DNA of 64,000 nt, from positions 186,001-250,000 of the forward strand of contig CAWBAJ010000008.1 in NCBI GenBank assembly GCA_963786765.1, in the 5' to 3' direction. Origin of the DNA: DATKNA01 sp963786765 (GTDB taxonomy: Bacteria; Actinomycetota; Actinomycetes; Actinomycetales; Kineosporiaceae). The notes beneath the pieces are model-generated. The model was given only the letters and a program-made list of their open reading frames with translations, was not told the origin of the DNA and made no database searches. Position numbers and translations under genes: made by a program. Of the stretch, positions 48,601 to 58,538 are shown in pieces (the stretch's first letter is position 1; every line of letters starts with the position of its first letter).

Positions 48601-51096
48601 ATGAGGAGCACGTCGGTGGCAGTCGGCCGGGTCCTCGGCCTGCTCAGCCTCTTCCTGGTCGTGAGCGTCGTGGCCGGGGCCCTGGTCGCAGGGCTGCTCG
48701 TACCAGGAGTCGCGGCAGCCGGCGGCGCTACCCGCGGCAGCATCGACTGGTTCAACAGCATCACGACCAACCTGCCGGACACGCGCCTGCAGCAGACGTC
48801 GCAGTTACTGTCCTCGGACGGCCAGGTGATCGCCCGGTTCAGCGACGAGAACCGCACCGAGGCGCCTCTTAGCAAGATCAGCAAGAACATGCAGAACGCG
48901 ATCATCGCCATCGAGGACGCCCGGTTCCGCGACCACGGCGGGGTGGACCCGGTCGGCCTGCTGCGCGCGTTCGCCAGCAACGAGTTCGGCAGCGGCGCGG
49001 AGGTGCAGGGGGCGTCCACGCTGACCCAGCAGTACATCAAGAACCTGTTCCTCGAGCAGGCCGTCGCCAAGGGCGACAAGCAGGCGCAGCTGCAGGCCGT
49101 GGCCCGCGACCCCAAGCGCAAGCTGCTCGAGGTCCGCGCAGCGATCGACCTGGAGAAGGTCCTCACCAAGGACCAGATCCTCGAGCGCTACCTCAACATC
49201 GCCTACTTCGGCAATGGCGCCTACGGCGTCCAGGCTGCGGCTGAGCGCTACTTCAGCGTGTCGGCGGCCAAGCTCACGATCCCCCAGGCCGCGCTGCTCG
49301 CGGGGATGGTGCAGTCACCGACCTTGTACAACCCGCTGTCCACCAAGGCCCGGCAGCGGGCGGCCCTCACCCGGCGCAACGCGGTCCTCGACCGCATGCA
49401 CGAGCTCGGGTACATGTCGGGCCGGCGCTGGAAGTCCTTCAGAGCGGGCAAGATCGCCCTGCACCCACGGACGCAGCAGACCGGGTGCATCGTCGCCACG
49501 CACAGCCTCGCGTACTTCTGCGAGTACGTGCGCGCGATGATCGCGAACGGGTCGGACGAGTTCCAGTCGCTCGGGGCCACCCAGAAGGACCGGCTGAACG
49601 CCCTCAACCGGGGTGGCCTGAAGATCTACACCACGATCGACCTCAACGTTCAGGACGCGGCAGTCAAAGCGGTCACCTCACACGTGCCGATCGGCGACAA
49701 GAGCAAGGCCGCGTCGGCCGCCGTCACGGTCGAGCCCGGCACCGGCAAGGTGCTCGCGATGACGCAGAACAAGAAGTACAGCCCCAAGGAGAACGACCCC
49801 TCCAGCACGACGATCAACTACTCGGTGGACACCCGGTACAACGGCTCCTCAGGCATGCAGACGGGGTCGACGTTCAAGGCGTTCACGCTGGCGGCCTATC
49901 TCAAGGACGGCAACGGGCTGCACGACACCGTGGACGCGTCGATCGAAGACCGGCCGTTCTCCGAGTTCAGGACCTGCGACGGCCGGGCCGGCACCACACA
50001 GCGGTACTCGTTCAAGAACTCCGAGACCAACGTCAGGAAGAGGATCAGCGTCCTCGACGCCACCGCGGAGTCGGTCAACACGGCCTTCGTCGCCATGGAG
50101 ACGAAGATCTCGCTGTGCGACATCGCGAAGACCGCCGGGGGCATCGGCGTCCACCTGGCTTCGAAGATCGACGACTGCGGCAAGAAGGCCTCCGCGGATG
50201 TGCCCGACTGCCACCCGTCGTTGACCCTCGGGCCGTTCAGCATCTCGCCGCTGACGATGGCCGAGGCCTATGCCACCTTCGCCGCCGAAGGCACCTACTG
50301 CCCCGCCTGGCCCTTGCAGAAGATCCTCGGGCCCGATGGCAAGGAGCAGTCCTTGAACAAGCCGAAGTGCGATGACAACGCCCTTCCCCAGGACGTCGCC
50401 CACGGTGTCACCTACGCGCTCAAGCGCGTTCTCAAGCCGGGTGGCACGGCCGGCCACGTGTGGAGCGGCACCAACAACATCGCCGGCAAGACCGGGACGA
50501 CGGATGCGTCGAAGGACACCTGGTTCGTCGGTTACACGCGGCAGCGGGCGACTGCGGTCTGGGTCGGGGACACGGTCGAGTTGTGGCAGCGGACCCACAA
50601 CGGCCGAATCCGGGACCGGAGCTCACTCAACGGCCGCAGGATCGGCGGCCACCAGTACGGCACCGTCTTCGGGGCGGTCATCGCCGCGCCGATCTGGGCC
50701 GACATCATGCACACAGCGATCAAGGGCACGGACACCAGCGGCTGGGACGACCCGCCGTCGAGCATGCTGGGCGGTCAAGGGGTGTCGGTCCCGGACGTCC
50801 GTGGACGTTCCATCGCAGCGGCGACGGCCATCCTGACGGGCGCCGGCTTCCAGGTCCAGATCGGCGGCGCGGTCGACAGCCCCTACCCGCTGGGCAGCGT
50901 CGGGAGCAGCTCACCCAGCGGCGGTGACACGACGACCGCCGGCGACACTGTGACCATCTATCCGAGCACCGGCAACGGAGGCCCCACGAATGCGGGGCAG
51001 CCGCAGCCGCAGCCCCAGCCGCAGCCGAAACCGCGGAAGAGGCCGAGGCCGAAGCCGGGACGCGGTGGCCACGGGGGACCCCCTCCCCACGCCTGA
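48601..51096 (+). CDS. ponA2: bifunctional class A penicillin-binding protein (PonA2-like) with PASTA domain
   Basis: This 831-residue protein has an N-terminal membrane anchor, then a GT51 glycosyltransferase with AIIAIEDARFRDHGGVDPVG (catalytic Glu), GASTLTQQYIKNL and YLNIAYFGNGAYGVQAAAER. The transpeptidase domain has the SxxK serine in QTGSTFKAFTLA, SVN in ATAESVNTAFVA, and KTG in IAGKTGTTDASKDTWF. One PASTA domain (VSVPDVRGRSIAAATAILTG) and a Pro/Gln-rich basic tail follow. It builds peptidoglycan. ATG 48601 is preferred to TTG 48592. Order and domains match Rv3682. Confidence 0.94.
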   Translation: MRSTSVAVGRVLGLLSLFLVVSVVAGALVAGLLVPGVAAAGGATRGSIDWFNSITTNLPDTRLQQTSQLLSSDGQVIARFSDENRTEAPLSKISKNMQNAIIAIEDARFRDHGGVDPVGLLRAFASNEFGSGAEVQGASTLTQQYIKNLFLEQAVAKGDKQAQLQAVARDPKRKLLEVRAAIDLEKVLTKDQILERYLNIAYFGNGAYGVQAAAERYFSVSAAKLTIPQAALLAGMVQSPTLYNPLSTKARQRAALTRRNAVLDRMHELGYMSGRRWKSFRAGKIALHPRTQQTGCIVATHSLAYFCEYVRAMIANGSDEFQSLGATQKDRLNALNRGGLKIYTTIDLNVQDAAVKAVTSHVPIGDKSKAASAAVTVEPGTGKVLAMTQNKKYSPKENDPSSTTINYSVDTRYNGSSGMQTGSTFKAFTLAAYLKDGNGLHDTVDASIEDRPFSEFRTCDGRAGTTQRYSFKNSETNVRKRISVLDATAESVNTAFVAMETKISLCDIAKTAGGIGVHLASKIDDCGKKASADVPDCHPSLTLGPFSISPLTMAEAYATFAAEGTYCPAWPLQKILGPDGKEQSLNKPKCDDNALPQDVAHGVTYALKRVLKPGGTAGHVWSGTNNIAGKTGTTDASKDTWFVGYTRQRATAVWVGDTVELWQRTHNGRIRDRSSLNGRRIGGHQYGTVFGAVIAAPIWADIMHTAIKGTDTSGWDDPPSSMLGGQGVSVPDVRGRSIAAATAILTGAGFQVQIGGAVDSPYPLGSVGSSSPSGGDTTTAGDTVTIYPSTGNGGPTNAGQPQPQPQPQPKPRKRPRPKPGRGGHGGPPPHA

Positions 51097-51114
51097 CGTG
51101 CCCCATGCGAGGGC

Positions 51115-51162
51115 AGGACGAAGGGCTGTCAGAACGAAGGGCTGTCAGAACGAAGGGCTGTC
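51115..51162. repeat. three 16-bp tandem repeats reaching the gatB/yqeY-like stop codon
   Basis: AGGACGAAGGGCTGTC then AGAACGAAGGGCTGTC twice, exactly 16 bases apart from 51115 to 51162, then a partial copy (AGGACGAGA). The array lies just past the PBP gene and touches the stop codon of the convergent gene (51161-51163). Confidence 0.85.
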
Positions 51163-51631
51163 AGGACGAGAGCTGGCGGCGAACCTCCGTCGCCACCCGG
51201 GAGCCGTCGGCGCGGCGGGCCACCCGAGGCTGGACGATCTTCATCACGCGCCCCATGGCAGCCGGGCCTGCGGCACCGGAGGCGGACACCTCGGCGACCG
51301 CCTCCGCGACGACGCCCGTGAGCTCCTCGTCGGACAACTGCTGCGGCAGGTAGCCCTCGAGCACCGCCAGCTCGGCGTTCTCGCGCTCGGCTCGGTCGGG
51401 ACGGCCGGCCTCGGTGTACGCCGTGGCAGCCTCGCGCCGCTTCTTGGCCTCGCGCCCGAGCACGCCCTCGACCTCGTCTTCCGACAGCGTCCGCGCGCTG
51501 GTTCCCGCGACCTCGGCAGAGCTGATCGCCGTGAGGGCCATCCGGATGGTGGCGGACCGCACCTCGTCGCGCCTCCGGATCGCGTCGGTGAGGTCGGATC
51601 GGAGCCGGGTCTTGAGATCGCTGTCGGGCAT
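51161..51631 (-). CDS. GatB/YqeY domain protein
   Basis: This 156-residue YqeY-like protein shows LKTRLRSDLTDAIRRRDEVR, ATIRMALTAISSAEVAG, VLGREAKKRREAATAYTEAG, ENAELAVLEGYLPQQLSDEE, and the C-terminal GPAAMGRVMKIVQPRVARRA with DGSRVATEVRRQLSS. The family resembles the tRNA-binding tail of GatB, but no enzymatic role is established. ATG 51631. It converges on the PBP gene across the 16-bp repeats. Confidence 0.92.
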   Translation of the reverse strand: MPDSDLKTRLRSDLTDAIRRRDEVRSATIRMALTAISSAEVAGTSARTLSEDEVEGVLGREAKKRREAATAYTEAGRPDRAERENAELAVLEGYLPQQLSDEELTGVVAEAVAEVSASGAAGPAAMGRVMKIVQPRVARRADGSRVATEVRRQLSS

Positions 51632-51717
51632 GCCGTCATCCTCGCATCGCCCCTCGCCGCACCGCCTGGACCTCTCCCGCCCGGGGTGAGAGCCGGATCC
51701 GGGAAGGCCGCGCACGA

Positions 51718-52312
51718 TCAGGACGCCGGCGTCCCGAGGGGCAGCCCGGGGGGGCAGTTGCTCGGCGCGGGCGTCGCAGATGGCGGCGAGATCGTCTGGG
51801 GGGCACCGCGAGCGACACTCAAGGCGAGTCGCAGGTTCGGCCCCGTCACCGGTTCGGTTCCGCTCCAGGAGACGGTGAGCATCACGTCGGCGGGCCAGCT
51901 CCGGACTCCCTGGGCGCCGGCGGGGATCGTCGTGATGCCCTCGACGGACGCCGTCCGGCCCGGCTGGCAGACCGCCCAGAGCAGGCGGACTCCACGCCGG
52001 GTCAGCTCGCGCGCCCCGTTCACCAACGCCTGTTGCGGAGCGAGTCCGGCGGGCAGGGCCGCGCTGACGGTGTCCCTGGCGTCCGTCGTCGTGCTGCCCG
52101 TCACCGTGAGCCGCTCGGGCGGACCGAGACCCGGGAGCAAGGGGCGCGGCCATGACGGCCGAGGACTCCATGTCGTGGATCTTGGAGCGCTCCAGCTCCG
52201 GGTCGGACCCAGGATCTCCCGAACGGGCGCACCCGGCGACCAGCAGCAGCGGGAGGACGGCTCCTCCCGCTGCCGCCACGGCCCTCAGGGGCAGGCGGGT
52301 GCGGGACGTCAC
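51718..52312 (-). pseudogene. putative lipoprotein, frameshifted
   Basis: From GTG 52312: TSRTRLPLRAVAAAGGAVLP, with lipobox LLLVAGC and ARSGDPGSDPELERSKIHDM. A one-base break near 52135-52150, then LGPPERLTVTGSTTTDARDT, QQALVNGARELTRRGVRLLW, AVCQPGRTASVEGITTIPAG and a Pro/Ser tail to 51718. The product would be a lipid-anchored extracytoplasmic protein of about 197 residues. No domain is recognised. It lies in the segment that interrupts the conserved block. Confidence 0.65.
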
Positions 52313-52349
52313 GAAGGGCCAGCCGGCCGCACCGACGCAATCCTGCTCA

Positions 52350-54475
52350 TCAATTGACGAAGGTACTCGGGAAGAGGTTGGCGACCGTCTGGTGACCGAC
52401 GGGCTTGGGGTGGAAGGACCCCGACCCGGGGATGTCGCGGTTGCCCGTGATCCCTCCGGGCGAGCCCGAGGACCCGGTGGACGAGTAGTTGATGGTCGCG
52501 TTGATCCACTCGGTTCCGAGGGTGCAGGCTTCGTGCGTGTCGTAGGTGCCCGCGATGCCGAGGAACCCGACGCCCTTCGCCGCCGCCGCATTGCTGATGG
52601 TCGTGTTGAGCGAGTCCGCGGTCGACCGCATCCACGGGACAGTCGTCGGGTCGATGAGGTCACACCCTAGCCCGCTGAAGATGTCGGGAATCGGACCCTT
52701 GGCGATCACCCGGGGGTAGCCGACGACCTCGATGGCGGCGTTGGGCGCCAGCGTGTGGATCCTGGCGTAAACGGTTTGGAGCGGCGTGCCGAGATCCTGG
52801 ATGACCTTCGGCTCGTGAACCACCAGCGGCTCGGGGTCACCGCTCAGGACGTAGCTCGAGGACGCGCACTGGTGGAGCTTCGTCTCCATCAGGCACGCCT
52901 TGATGATCGCGCCGAACCGCGCGTCGTTCCCCCCGATCCCGATCGTGACGCGCGTGGTGTTCTCGTCGAGCCACCCCTGGGCCAACTGTGGGACCTCGCC
53001 CCACTCGGCTTCGTTGCCCGAGACGTTGCCCGTGACGGCACCGCTGCACGCGATGAAGTGGAACTCGGTGTTCGAGGTCGTACGGATGCTCGTGGCGTTG
53101 CGCATGCGGGAGAAGAGGAGTGGGGGGTACGACTGCGACGACCGGTGGCAGGCGTCGCGGTGGGTCGTCTGGCCGCCGTTGTCCGAGTTCGCGTAGTACG
53201 GCTCGTCCCCCTCGCCGGCCTGGTAGGAGTCACCGAGCGCGACGTAGCTCACGAGCGGCTTCGTGGCGGTCGTGAAGGCGATCGCGTCCCAGGCGATGTC
53301 GATGGCCCCGTCGGCGTAGTCGCTGAAGGTGACATTGGACAGCGAGACGCTCGCCCCGGAGCCGAACTGGAAGATCCCCAGGTCCACCCACGCATTCCGG
53401 TTCCACCGCTGGTTGACGACCCGGTGGTAGTTCTTCAGTCCCGTGTTGATCTTGTAGTCGGCTTGGAACGTGGTCGCACCGTTGCTCGGGATGTGCACCC
53501 AGAGGTGCCGCCAGCCCGTGACGGAAGTGGGCGGTGTCCAGGTTCCTGTCACCTGCATCGCGCCCCGGAGTGACGAGACCGTGTGCGCGAAGAAGACGTG
53601 GCCGAGATACCCGACGCCCACCTGGTGGGTGTCGACCTCGGCCACCGGACGGAGGGCGCCATCGACCGCGTAGGACAGGCTGAACGACCCGCTCGCCGTC
53701 GTGGTCGGGCAACCCGCCAGATTCGTGGCGGACGACGAGAGGTCGTCCACACCACTGCGCCCGATGGCAGGGACGTAGTACCCGGCATGCCGACCACCGA
53801 TGAGGCGGAAGGACTGCACGCGGGCGGGTACGGGTCAGCCGGGTTGGCCGGCTCGGGTGCGCCGGCGGTATAGGCGGACGCGTTCTCACCGGTGAGATTG
53901 CTGGTGACCCAGCTCGCCGCCGAGTGCCACCAGCACGTGGTCCGGTCCGAGGACAGGCAGTACCCCGTAGAGGTGCTCTTGGGGTCGCACTTGTCGGCGG
54001 CCGAGGGTGACGCGCTGCGGCAGGAGCCAGGTTGCCCCGGTGCGGGCGTCGACGACGGCCGCCATGGCACCGCGCAGCCGCAAGTCCTGCCGGTTGACGA
54101 ATGTCGACGGGGCGAAGGCCACGGCGATGAAGCGGCCGTCGCCGGTCGTGCAGTGGAACTCCGTCCACGACGGTGCGTCCCACCCGGCGACACGGAGGGT
54201 CGTGAGCAGGCGCCAGCCGCCGGAGCTGGAGGAGTCCGCCCGCAGTACCCCGACCCCGTCCGTTCCGGCGAGGGCCGTGACCGCCACGTCCCCCCGGGCG
54301 AGCGGGATCGCGGCCGCCTTCTTCGGGCCGGAAACGGAGCCGGCCGGCGACACGACCGGGGACACGGCTGGGCTCTTCTGGACGGCGGGCGCCGGGTGGT
54401 CGAGCCCGGCCACCCCCGTCGGCAAGAGCACCGCACCATGGCCCAGCCCACGCCGAGACGTCGGACTACCTGCAC
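52350..54475 (-). pseudogene. secreted golvesin-domain SGNH/GDSL hydrolase, multiple frameshifts
   Basis: The clearest part (53819-52350) has a golvesin-like beta domain (HTVSSLRGAMQVTGTWTPPT, TTFQADYKINTGLKNYHRVV) and an SGNH esterase. The esterase carries the Ser in VALGDSYQAGEGDEPYYANS, the Asn motif IGIGGNDARFG and the Asp/His region GSGSFHPKPVGHQTVAN. Upstream, in other frames, are a propeller-like region (GGWRLLTTLRVAGWDAPSWT), a linker (DKCDPKSTSTGYCLSSDR) and a signal-like start at GTG 54475. Breaks fall near 53750-53830, 54010 and 54440. Either one decaying large secreted esterase or several merged fragments. Confidence 0.68.
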
Positions 54476-54681
54476 GAGATCACCCCTGTGATCGGTGGAC
54501 GGCAGCACCTCGGGGGGCAGCCGGGTCAGCAGCGCCAGAGGCGACAGGACGGCAAGGTTGGACGCACCACGAGGGAGCCGCGAGGCGACACTCGGCCACC
54601 ACCTGGTGGGTCGGCCGGCGAAGACCTATGACTGCCGCCAGGGGCAGACGTCTTCACGCGAACCAGGGATCGGCGGCGTCC

Positions 54682-55098
54682 CTAGCAGTTCGTGTAGGGA
54701 TTTGACCACAGGGTCATGTACCGGACCAACTTGTAGTCCCCGGTGATCTCTACGAGCATGACGGAACAGAACGGCGTACTGGACTGCGTGTACGAGGAGT
54801 AGTTCACCGCCTTGTTGAGGGTGCAAGCCTTACCTGGGAACCCATAGCCACCACCGTAGGTGTCCCGTTCGATGTAGACGCAATAACCGTCGGTCTTCGT
54901 GTCCATGTCCTGGCCGTAGACGTGCGTAGCCTTCAGCTTTCCGCTCACCAGGGTGTAGTCCACGCACACCCACGCCTTCCCCCAGGACGCCGACGTCCAG
55001 TCGCGGCAGGTCGACGCCTGCGCGGGCTTCGGCATCACCGTGCTCATCACGGCCAGCAGGAGCGTGAGGAGGGCGACGGCCAGGAAGCGGCGACGCAT
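54682..55098 (-). CDS. secreted hypothetical protein
   Basis: This 138-residue protein has a clear Sec signal peptide (MRRRFLAVALLTLLLAVMST, cleavage after PAQA near residue 28). The mature domain of about 110 residues is rich in Tyr, Thr and Lys, with six cysteines (such as STCRDWTS, AWVCVDYT, GYCVYIER, GKACTLNK, PFCSVMLV and the final NC) that probably make three disulfides. No family is recognised. Codon use is less GC-rich than its neighbours, which may indicate transfer. Confidence 0.7.
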   Translation of the reverse strand: MRRRFLAVALLTLLLAVMSTVMPKPAQASTCRDWTSASWGKAWVCVDYTLVSGKLKATHVYGQDMDTKTDGYCVYIERDTYGGGYGFPGKACTLNKAVNYSSYTQSSTPFCSVMLVEITGDYKLVRYMTLWSNPYTNC

Positions 55099-55289
55099 AC
55101 CGGAAAGGGTCGTGTCGCTGGCCTCCCGTGGTCCAGAACATGAGCCTCCCTGGTCCCCCCCGGCAGGCCCCCATCAGTGTCGATCGTGGGGCGAAAGTAG
55201 CGGCCGTCCCTTCCGGTCAACAGCCGCATTTGAACGCGTGCTACGGAGCCGCGAGGCGCGTCCGTCAGCCGTTCTGAGACCATGCCAGC

Positions 55290-56219
55290 GTGCATCCGGT
55301 CCCGCGCGCCCTCGCCGCGATCGCCGCGACCGCCGCGGGGGGTCTCGGCTACGCGGCACTCGAGGCGCAGGCGTTCACGCTGCGCCGGTTCACACTGCCC
55401 GTCCTGCCCGCGGGCACCCCGTCGCTGCGCGTCCTGCACGTGAGCGACCTGCACCTGGTGCCGAGGCAACGCCGCAAGGCCGGGTGGCTGCGTGGGCTGG
55501 CACGGCTCGAACCGGACCTCGTCGTGAGCACGGGCGACAACCTCGCTGCGGCGGACGCCGTCCCCGCCGTGCTCGAAGCCTACGGTGACCTGCTGCGACG
55601 TCCCGGCGTGTTCGTGCTCGGGTCGAACGACTACTGGGGACCGCGGCCGAAGAACCCCGCCCGGTACCTGCTGCCCCAGCGCGGCGGGGGGCAGATCGTC
55701 GGCGTCCGGCTCCCGACCCGGGAACTCGTCGCAGGCTTCCGCGAGGCAGGCTGGCGGGATCTGACGAATCGGCGGGACGTCCTCGATGTGGCCGGCGTCC
55801 GGCTGGCCTTCGTGGGGGTCGACGACCCGCACATGGGCTGGGACCGCTACCCGGCGCCAGGCGACCCGGACCCCGCGGCCGCCACAGCGCTCACGATCGG
55901 GGTCACTCACGCCCCCTACCGGCGGGTGCTCGATGCGATGACCTGGGAGGGCGCGGGGGTCCTCCTCGCCGGCCACACCCACGGCGGCCAGCTGTGCCTT
56001 CCCGGCGTCGGCGCGCTCGTCACCAACTGCGACCTGCCGCGCCGGCAGGCCCGGGGGATGTCCGTGTGGCGGGCCGCGAACCGCCCGGACGCCGACGGGT
56101 CCGGGGTTCCCGGCTCAGTGCCCCTGCACGTCAGTGCCGGGCTCGGGACGTCCCCGTACACGCCCGTACGCTTCGCCTGCCGCCCAGAGGCCAGTCTCCT
56201 GACGCTGACAGCGTCATGA
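55290..56219 (+). CDS. membrane-anchored metallophosphoesterase
   Basis: This 309-residue calcineurin-like phosphoesterase has an N-terminal hydrophobic anchor (LAAIAATAAGGLGYAALEAQ). The metal-site motifs follow in order: VLHVSDLHLVPRQRRK, DLVVSTGDNLAAAD, VLGSNDYWGP, IGVTHAPYRRVLD and VLLAGHTHGGQLCLPG. Relatives include YkuE/Rv3683-like phosphoesterases. It closes the conserved acs-to-phosphoesterase block. GTG 55290. Confidence 0.92.
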   Translation: MHPVPRALAAIAATAAGGLGYAALEAQAFTLRRFTLPVLPAGTPSLRVLHVSDLHLVPRQRRKAGWLRGLARLEPDLVVSTGDNLAAADAVPAVLEAYGDLLRRPGVFVLGSNDYWGPRPKNPARYLLPQRGGGQIVGVRLPTRELVAGFREAGWRDLTNRRDVLDVAGVRLAFVGVDDPHMGWDRYPAPGDPDPAAATALTIGVTHAPYRRVLDAMTWEGAGVLLAGHTHGGQLCLPGVGALVTNCDLPRRQARGMSVWRAANRPDADGSGVPGSVPLHVSAGLGTSPYTPVRFACRPEASLLTLTAS

Positions 56220-56262
56220 GCTGAGGGACCGGCCGCCGAGCGCGCGGCCGGTCCCTCAGCTC
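56218..56262. terminator. perfect 19-bp hairpin terminator
   Basis: GAGCTGAGGGACCGGCCGC (56218-56236) and its exact reverse complement (56244-56262) flank the loop CGAGCGC. It begins at the phosphoesterase stop codon and precedes the convergent fasciclin gene end, so it serves as a two-way terminator. Confidence 0.85.
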
Positions 56263-56283
56263 GTTCGATGCGCGGCTGCCTCC

Positions 56284-56977
56284 TCAGAGGTCTAGGGGCC
56301 GCAGCACCCGGTTGATCGCGTGCGCGATCTGCCGGTTGCCCTTGTTGATGTCAGTGGCGACGACACGGGGGTTGCGTGCGTTCGGGTCCTTGTCCTGCAG
56401 GAAGATCCCGCAGTGGGTGACGTGGACCTTGACGGTCAGGCCGGCAGCCGTCGGCAGGACTGCGCCGTTCGCCCTCTTGACGACCTTCGCGGGGATCGTG
56501 ACCCCCGGAACGACGTGGTAGAGCAGGACCTTCTCCACGGTGGGGATGCCGAGTCCCGCGACGGCCTTGAACACGTCCGCCTCGCGACGCAGGGTCTTGC
56601 CGGTCAGGTCACGCACGAGGAGCCTGAACGCGCGGTCGTTCGGGATGAACGCGGTGACCCGGACCTTGCCGTTCGCGAGCACGCCCACAGGCGAGTCCGG
56701 CTTCGCCGCGAGGACCGCTTTCACCGCGGCGGTGAGGATGTCGAAGTCCTTGCTGTTCCGGTCGAAGCCGTTCTTGTCCGCGGTGAGGACCGCGACGAGG
56801 GACCGCGTCCCGGCGTGGTGGCGGTGGTGATGCGTGCTTGCGGCAGGGGCGGCGCCGAGCGCCGCGGCGGGCGGTGGCGGCGGGGGCGGCAGGAGCGGCC
56901 GTGGCAGCGGGGGCGGCGACACCGAGGGCCAGGGCGGCGCCGGCGGCGGCACCGGCGACGCGGCGGGACATGCGCAT
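56284..56977 (-). pseudogene. exported fasciclin (FAS1) domain protein, frameshifted near the signal peptide
   Basis: From ATG 56977 a signal peptide (MRMSRRVAGAAAGAALALGV to TAAPAAP) is read. One base change near 56855-56870 in a GC run moves to ALGAAPAASTHHHRHHAGTR and the FAS1 domain: SLVAVLTADKNGFDRNSKDF, KVRVTAFIPNDRAFRLLVRD, VEKVLLYHVVPGVTIPAKVV and NKGNRQIAHAINRVLRPLDL. FAS1 proteins mediate adhesion or ligand binding outside the cell. Without the frame repair it would not be exported. Confidence 0.82.
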
Positions 56978-57130
56978 GTATCTGATCCTTCGCTCGCTGG
57001 GGCCCGGGACTCCGGGCGTTGACACCCCCTCTTCCGGCGGGCCCGCAGGTTCGGATGCACCGGTTCGTCGTCCGTCCACTCGCACGGGCAGGCCCGTCGC
57101 TCCGTCATGGTCCGTCCGTTATCGACAGAT

Positions 57131-57152
57131 TTGTCCCTGACAAGTCATGACT
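57131..57152. promoter_or_regulatory. adjacent dyads in the fasciclin/EAL intergenic region
   Basis: TTGTC-CCT-GACAA (57131-57143) runs into the perfect palindrome AGTCATGACT (57143-57152), in a locally AT-richer stretch between a minus-strand and a plus-strand gene. It suggests a regulator or promoter site; the factor is unknown. Confidence 0.45.
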
Positions 57153-57259
57153 GAATCTTGTGACACGGCCTGTCGCGAGACGCGGGAGGGAGGGCAGAAT
57201 GCAGAAGGGAGGAGGGCGGCGGCGGGAGAAGGTGGGGTGGATCTGTTGGGCCGAGCGCC

Positions 57260-58485
57260 ATGAGGGCGTCCGACGGGCGAGCCGACGACGACACCGTGCG
57301 GCAGAGTTCTCGAGCTCGCCCGGTCGTTCCTCGGGATGGAGGTCGCCTGGGTCTCCCAGCTGCACGGCGACCAGCAGGTGTTCACCCACGTCGACGGCGC
57401 CGAACCCGCCCGGCTACCCCATCCCGGACTGGTCCGGAACGCTGCGGGCTCGTACTGCCTGCAGGTGCTCGAGGGCCGCCTCCCCCGCGTGGTCCCCGAC
57501 ACCGCCATCGACCCGGTGGCACGTGATCTGCCCGCCACCCGGGAGTTCGCGATCGGCGCCTACGTGGGCATCCCGGTCCGCGGTACGGACGGCGGCCCTC
57601 AAGGCGATGCTCTGCTGCGCGAGCAGCACCCCGCAGCCCCATCTGAAGGACGTCGACCTGCGCCTGCTGGAGATGCTCGCGGGCATCCTCGCCGAGCTCG
57701 ACGTCTCAGACGCGAAGGCCGACGCGCTCGAGTCGGTGCGGCGACGCACCAGAGGTGCGATCCGCGGGCAGGGTCGCAGCCTGGTCCTCCAGCCGATCGT
57801 GGACGTGCTGACCGGCGTGGCCGACGGGGTCGAGGCACTGGCGCGGTTCGACAGCCCGCAGCCGCCGTGCGAATGGTTCGCCCAGGCCGAGCCGGTGGGG
57901 CTGCGCCTCCCGCTCGAGATCGCCGCGGCCCGCACCGCGCTGGCGGCGCTCGACCGGGCCGGGCACGTCGGTTACCTGAGCCTCAACCTGTCCGCCGAGG
58001 CCATCCTGTCGGAGGAGTTCAGCGCCCTCGTGGCAGCGACCGACCCCTGCCGGCTCGTGGTCGAGATCACCGAGCACGCGGCGGTCGAGGACTACGAGGC
58101 GCTGACCACGGCGCTGCGGCGGCCGCGGGCGGCGGGCCTGCGGCTCGCGGTCGACGACGCCGGCGCCGGCTACGCCAGCCTGCGGCACATCCTCAAGCTG
58201 AGCCCGGACTTCATCAAGATCGACTTGTCACTCGTCCGGGACATCCACCTCGACCAGGTCCGGCAGGCGCTGGTGACGTTGCTGGTGCACTTCGCCCGCA
58301 AGGTGGACGCCGTCCTCGTCGCGGAGGGCGTCGAACAGCAGGCCGAGCTCGACACCCTGGTGGGGCTGGGGGTGCGTCACATGCAGGGGTACCTGCTCTG
58401 CCCGCCGTGTGCGGACCCCCCGTCAGCGGGCTTCCGCCGGCCGTCACGGCACATCCTCCCGGAGCGGGGCGCCATCCCGGCATGA
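57260..58485 (+). pseudogene. GAF-EAL cyclic-di-GMP phosphodiesterase, frameshifted
   Basis: ATG 57260 begins MRASDGRADDDTVRQ. After a break near 57310 the GAF part reads VLELARSFLGMEVAWVSQLH, GSYCLQVLEGRLPRVVPDTA and FAIGAYVGIPVRGTDGG. A second break near 57600 leads to PHLKDVDLRLLEMLAGILAE and a complete EAL domain. Its metal and catalytic residues are present: GVEALARF, SLNLSAEA, VVEITEHAAVEDYEAL, AVDDAGAGYASLRHI, FIKIDLSLVR, LVAEGVEQQAEL and HMQGYLLCPP. It would degrade cyclic-di-GMP. Confidence 0.82.
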
Positions 58486-58538
58486 CGGGCAGGGCATGAT
58501 GGCCCCGACATGACCGGTAACGCACCTGACGGCACCGC

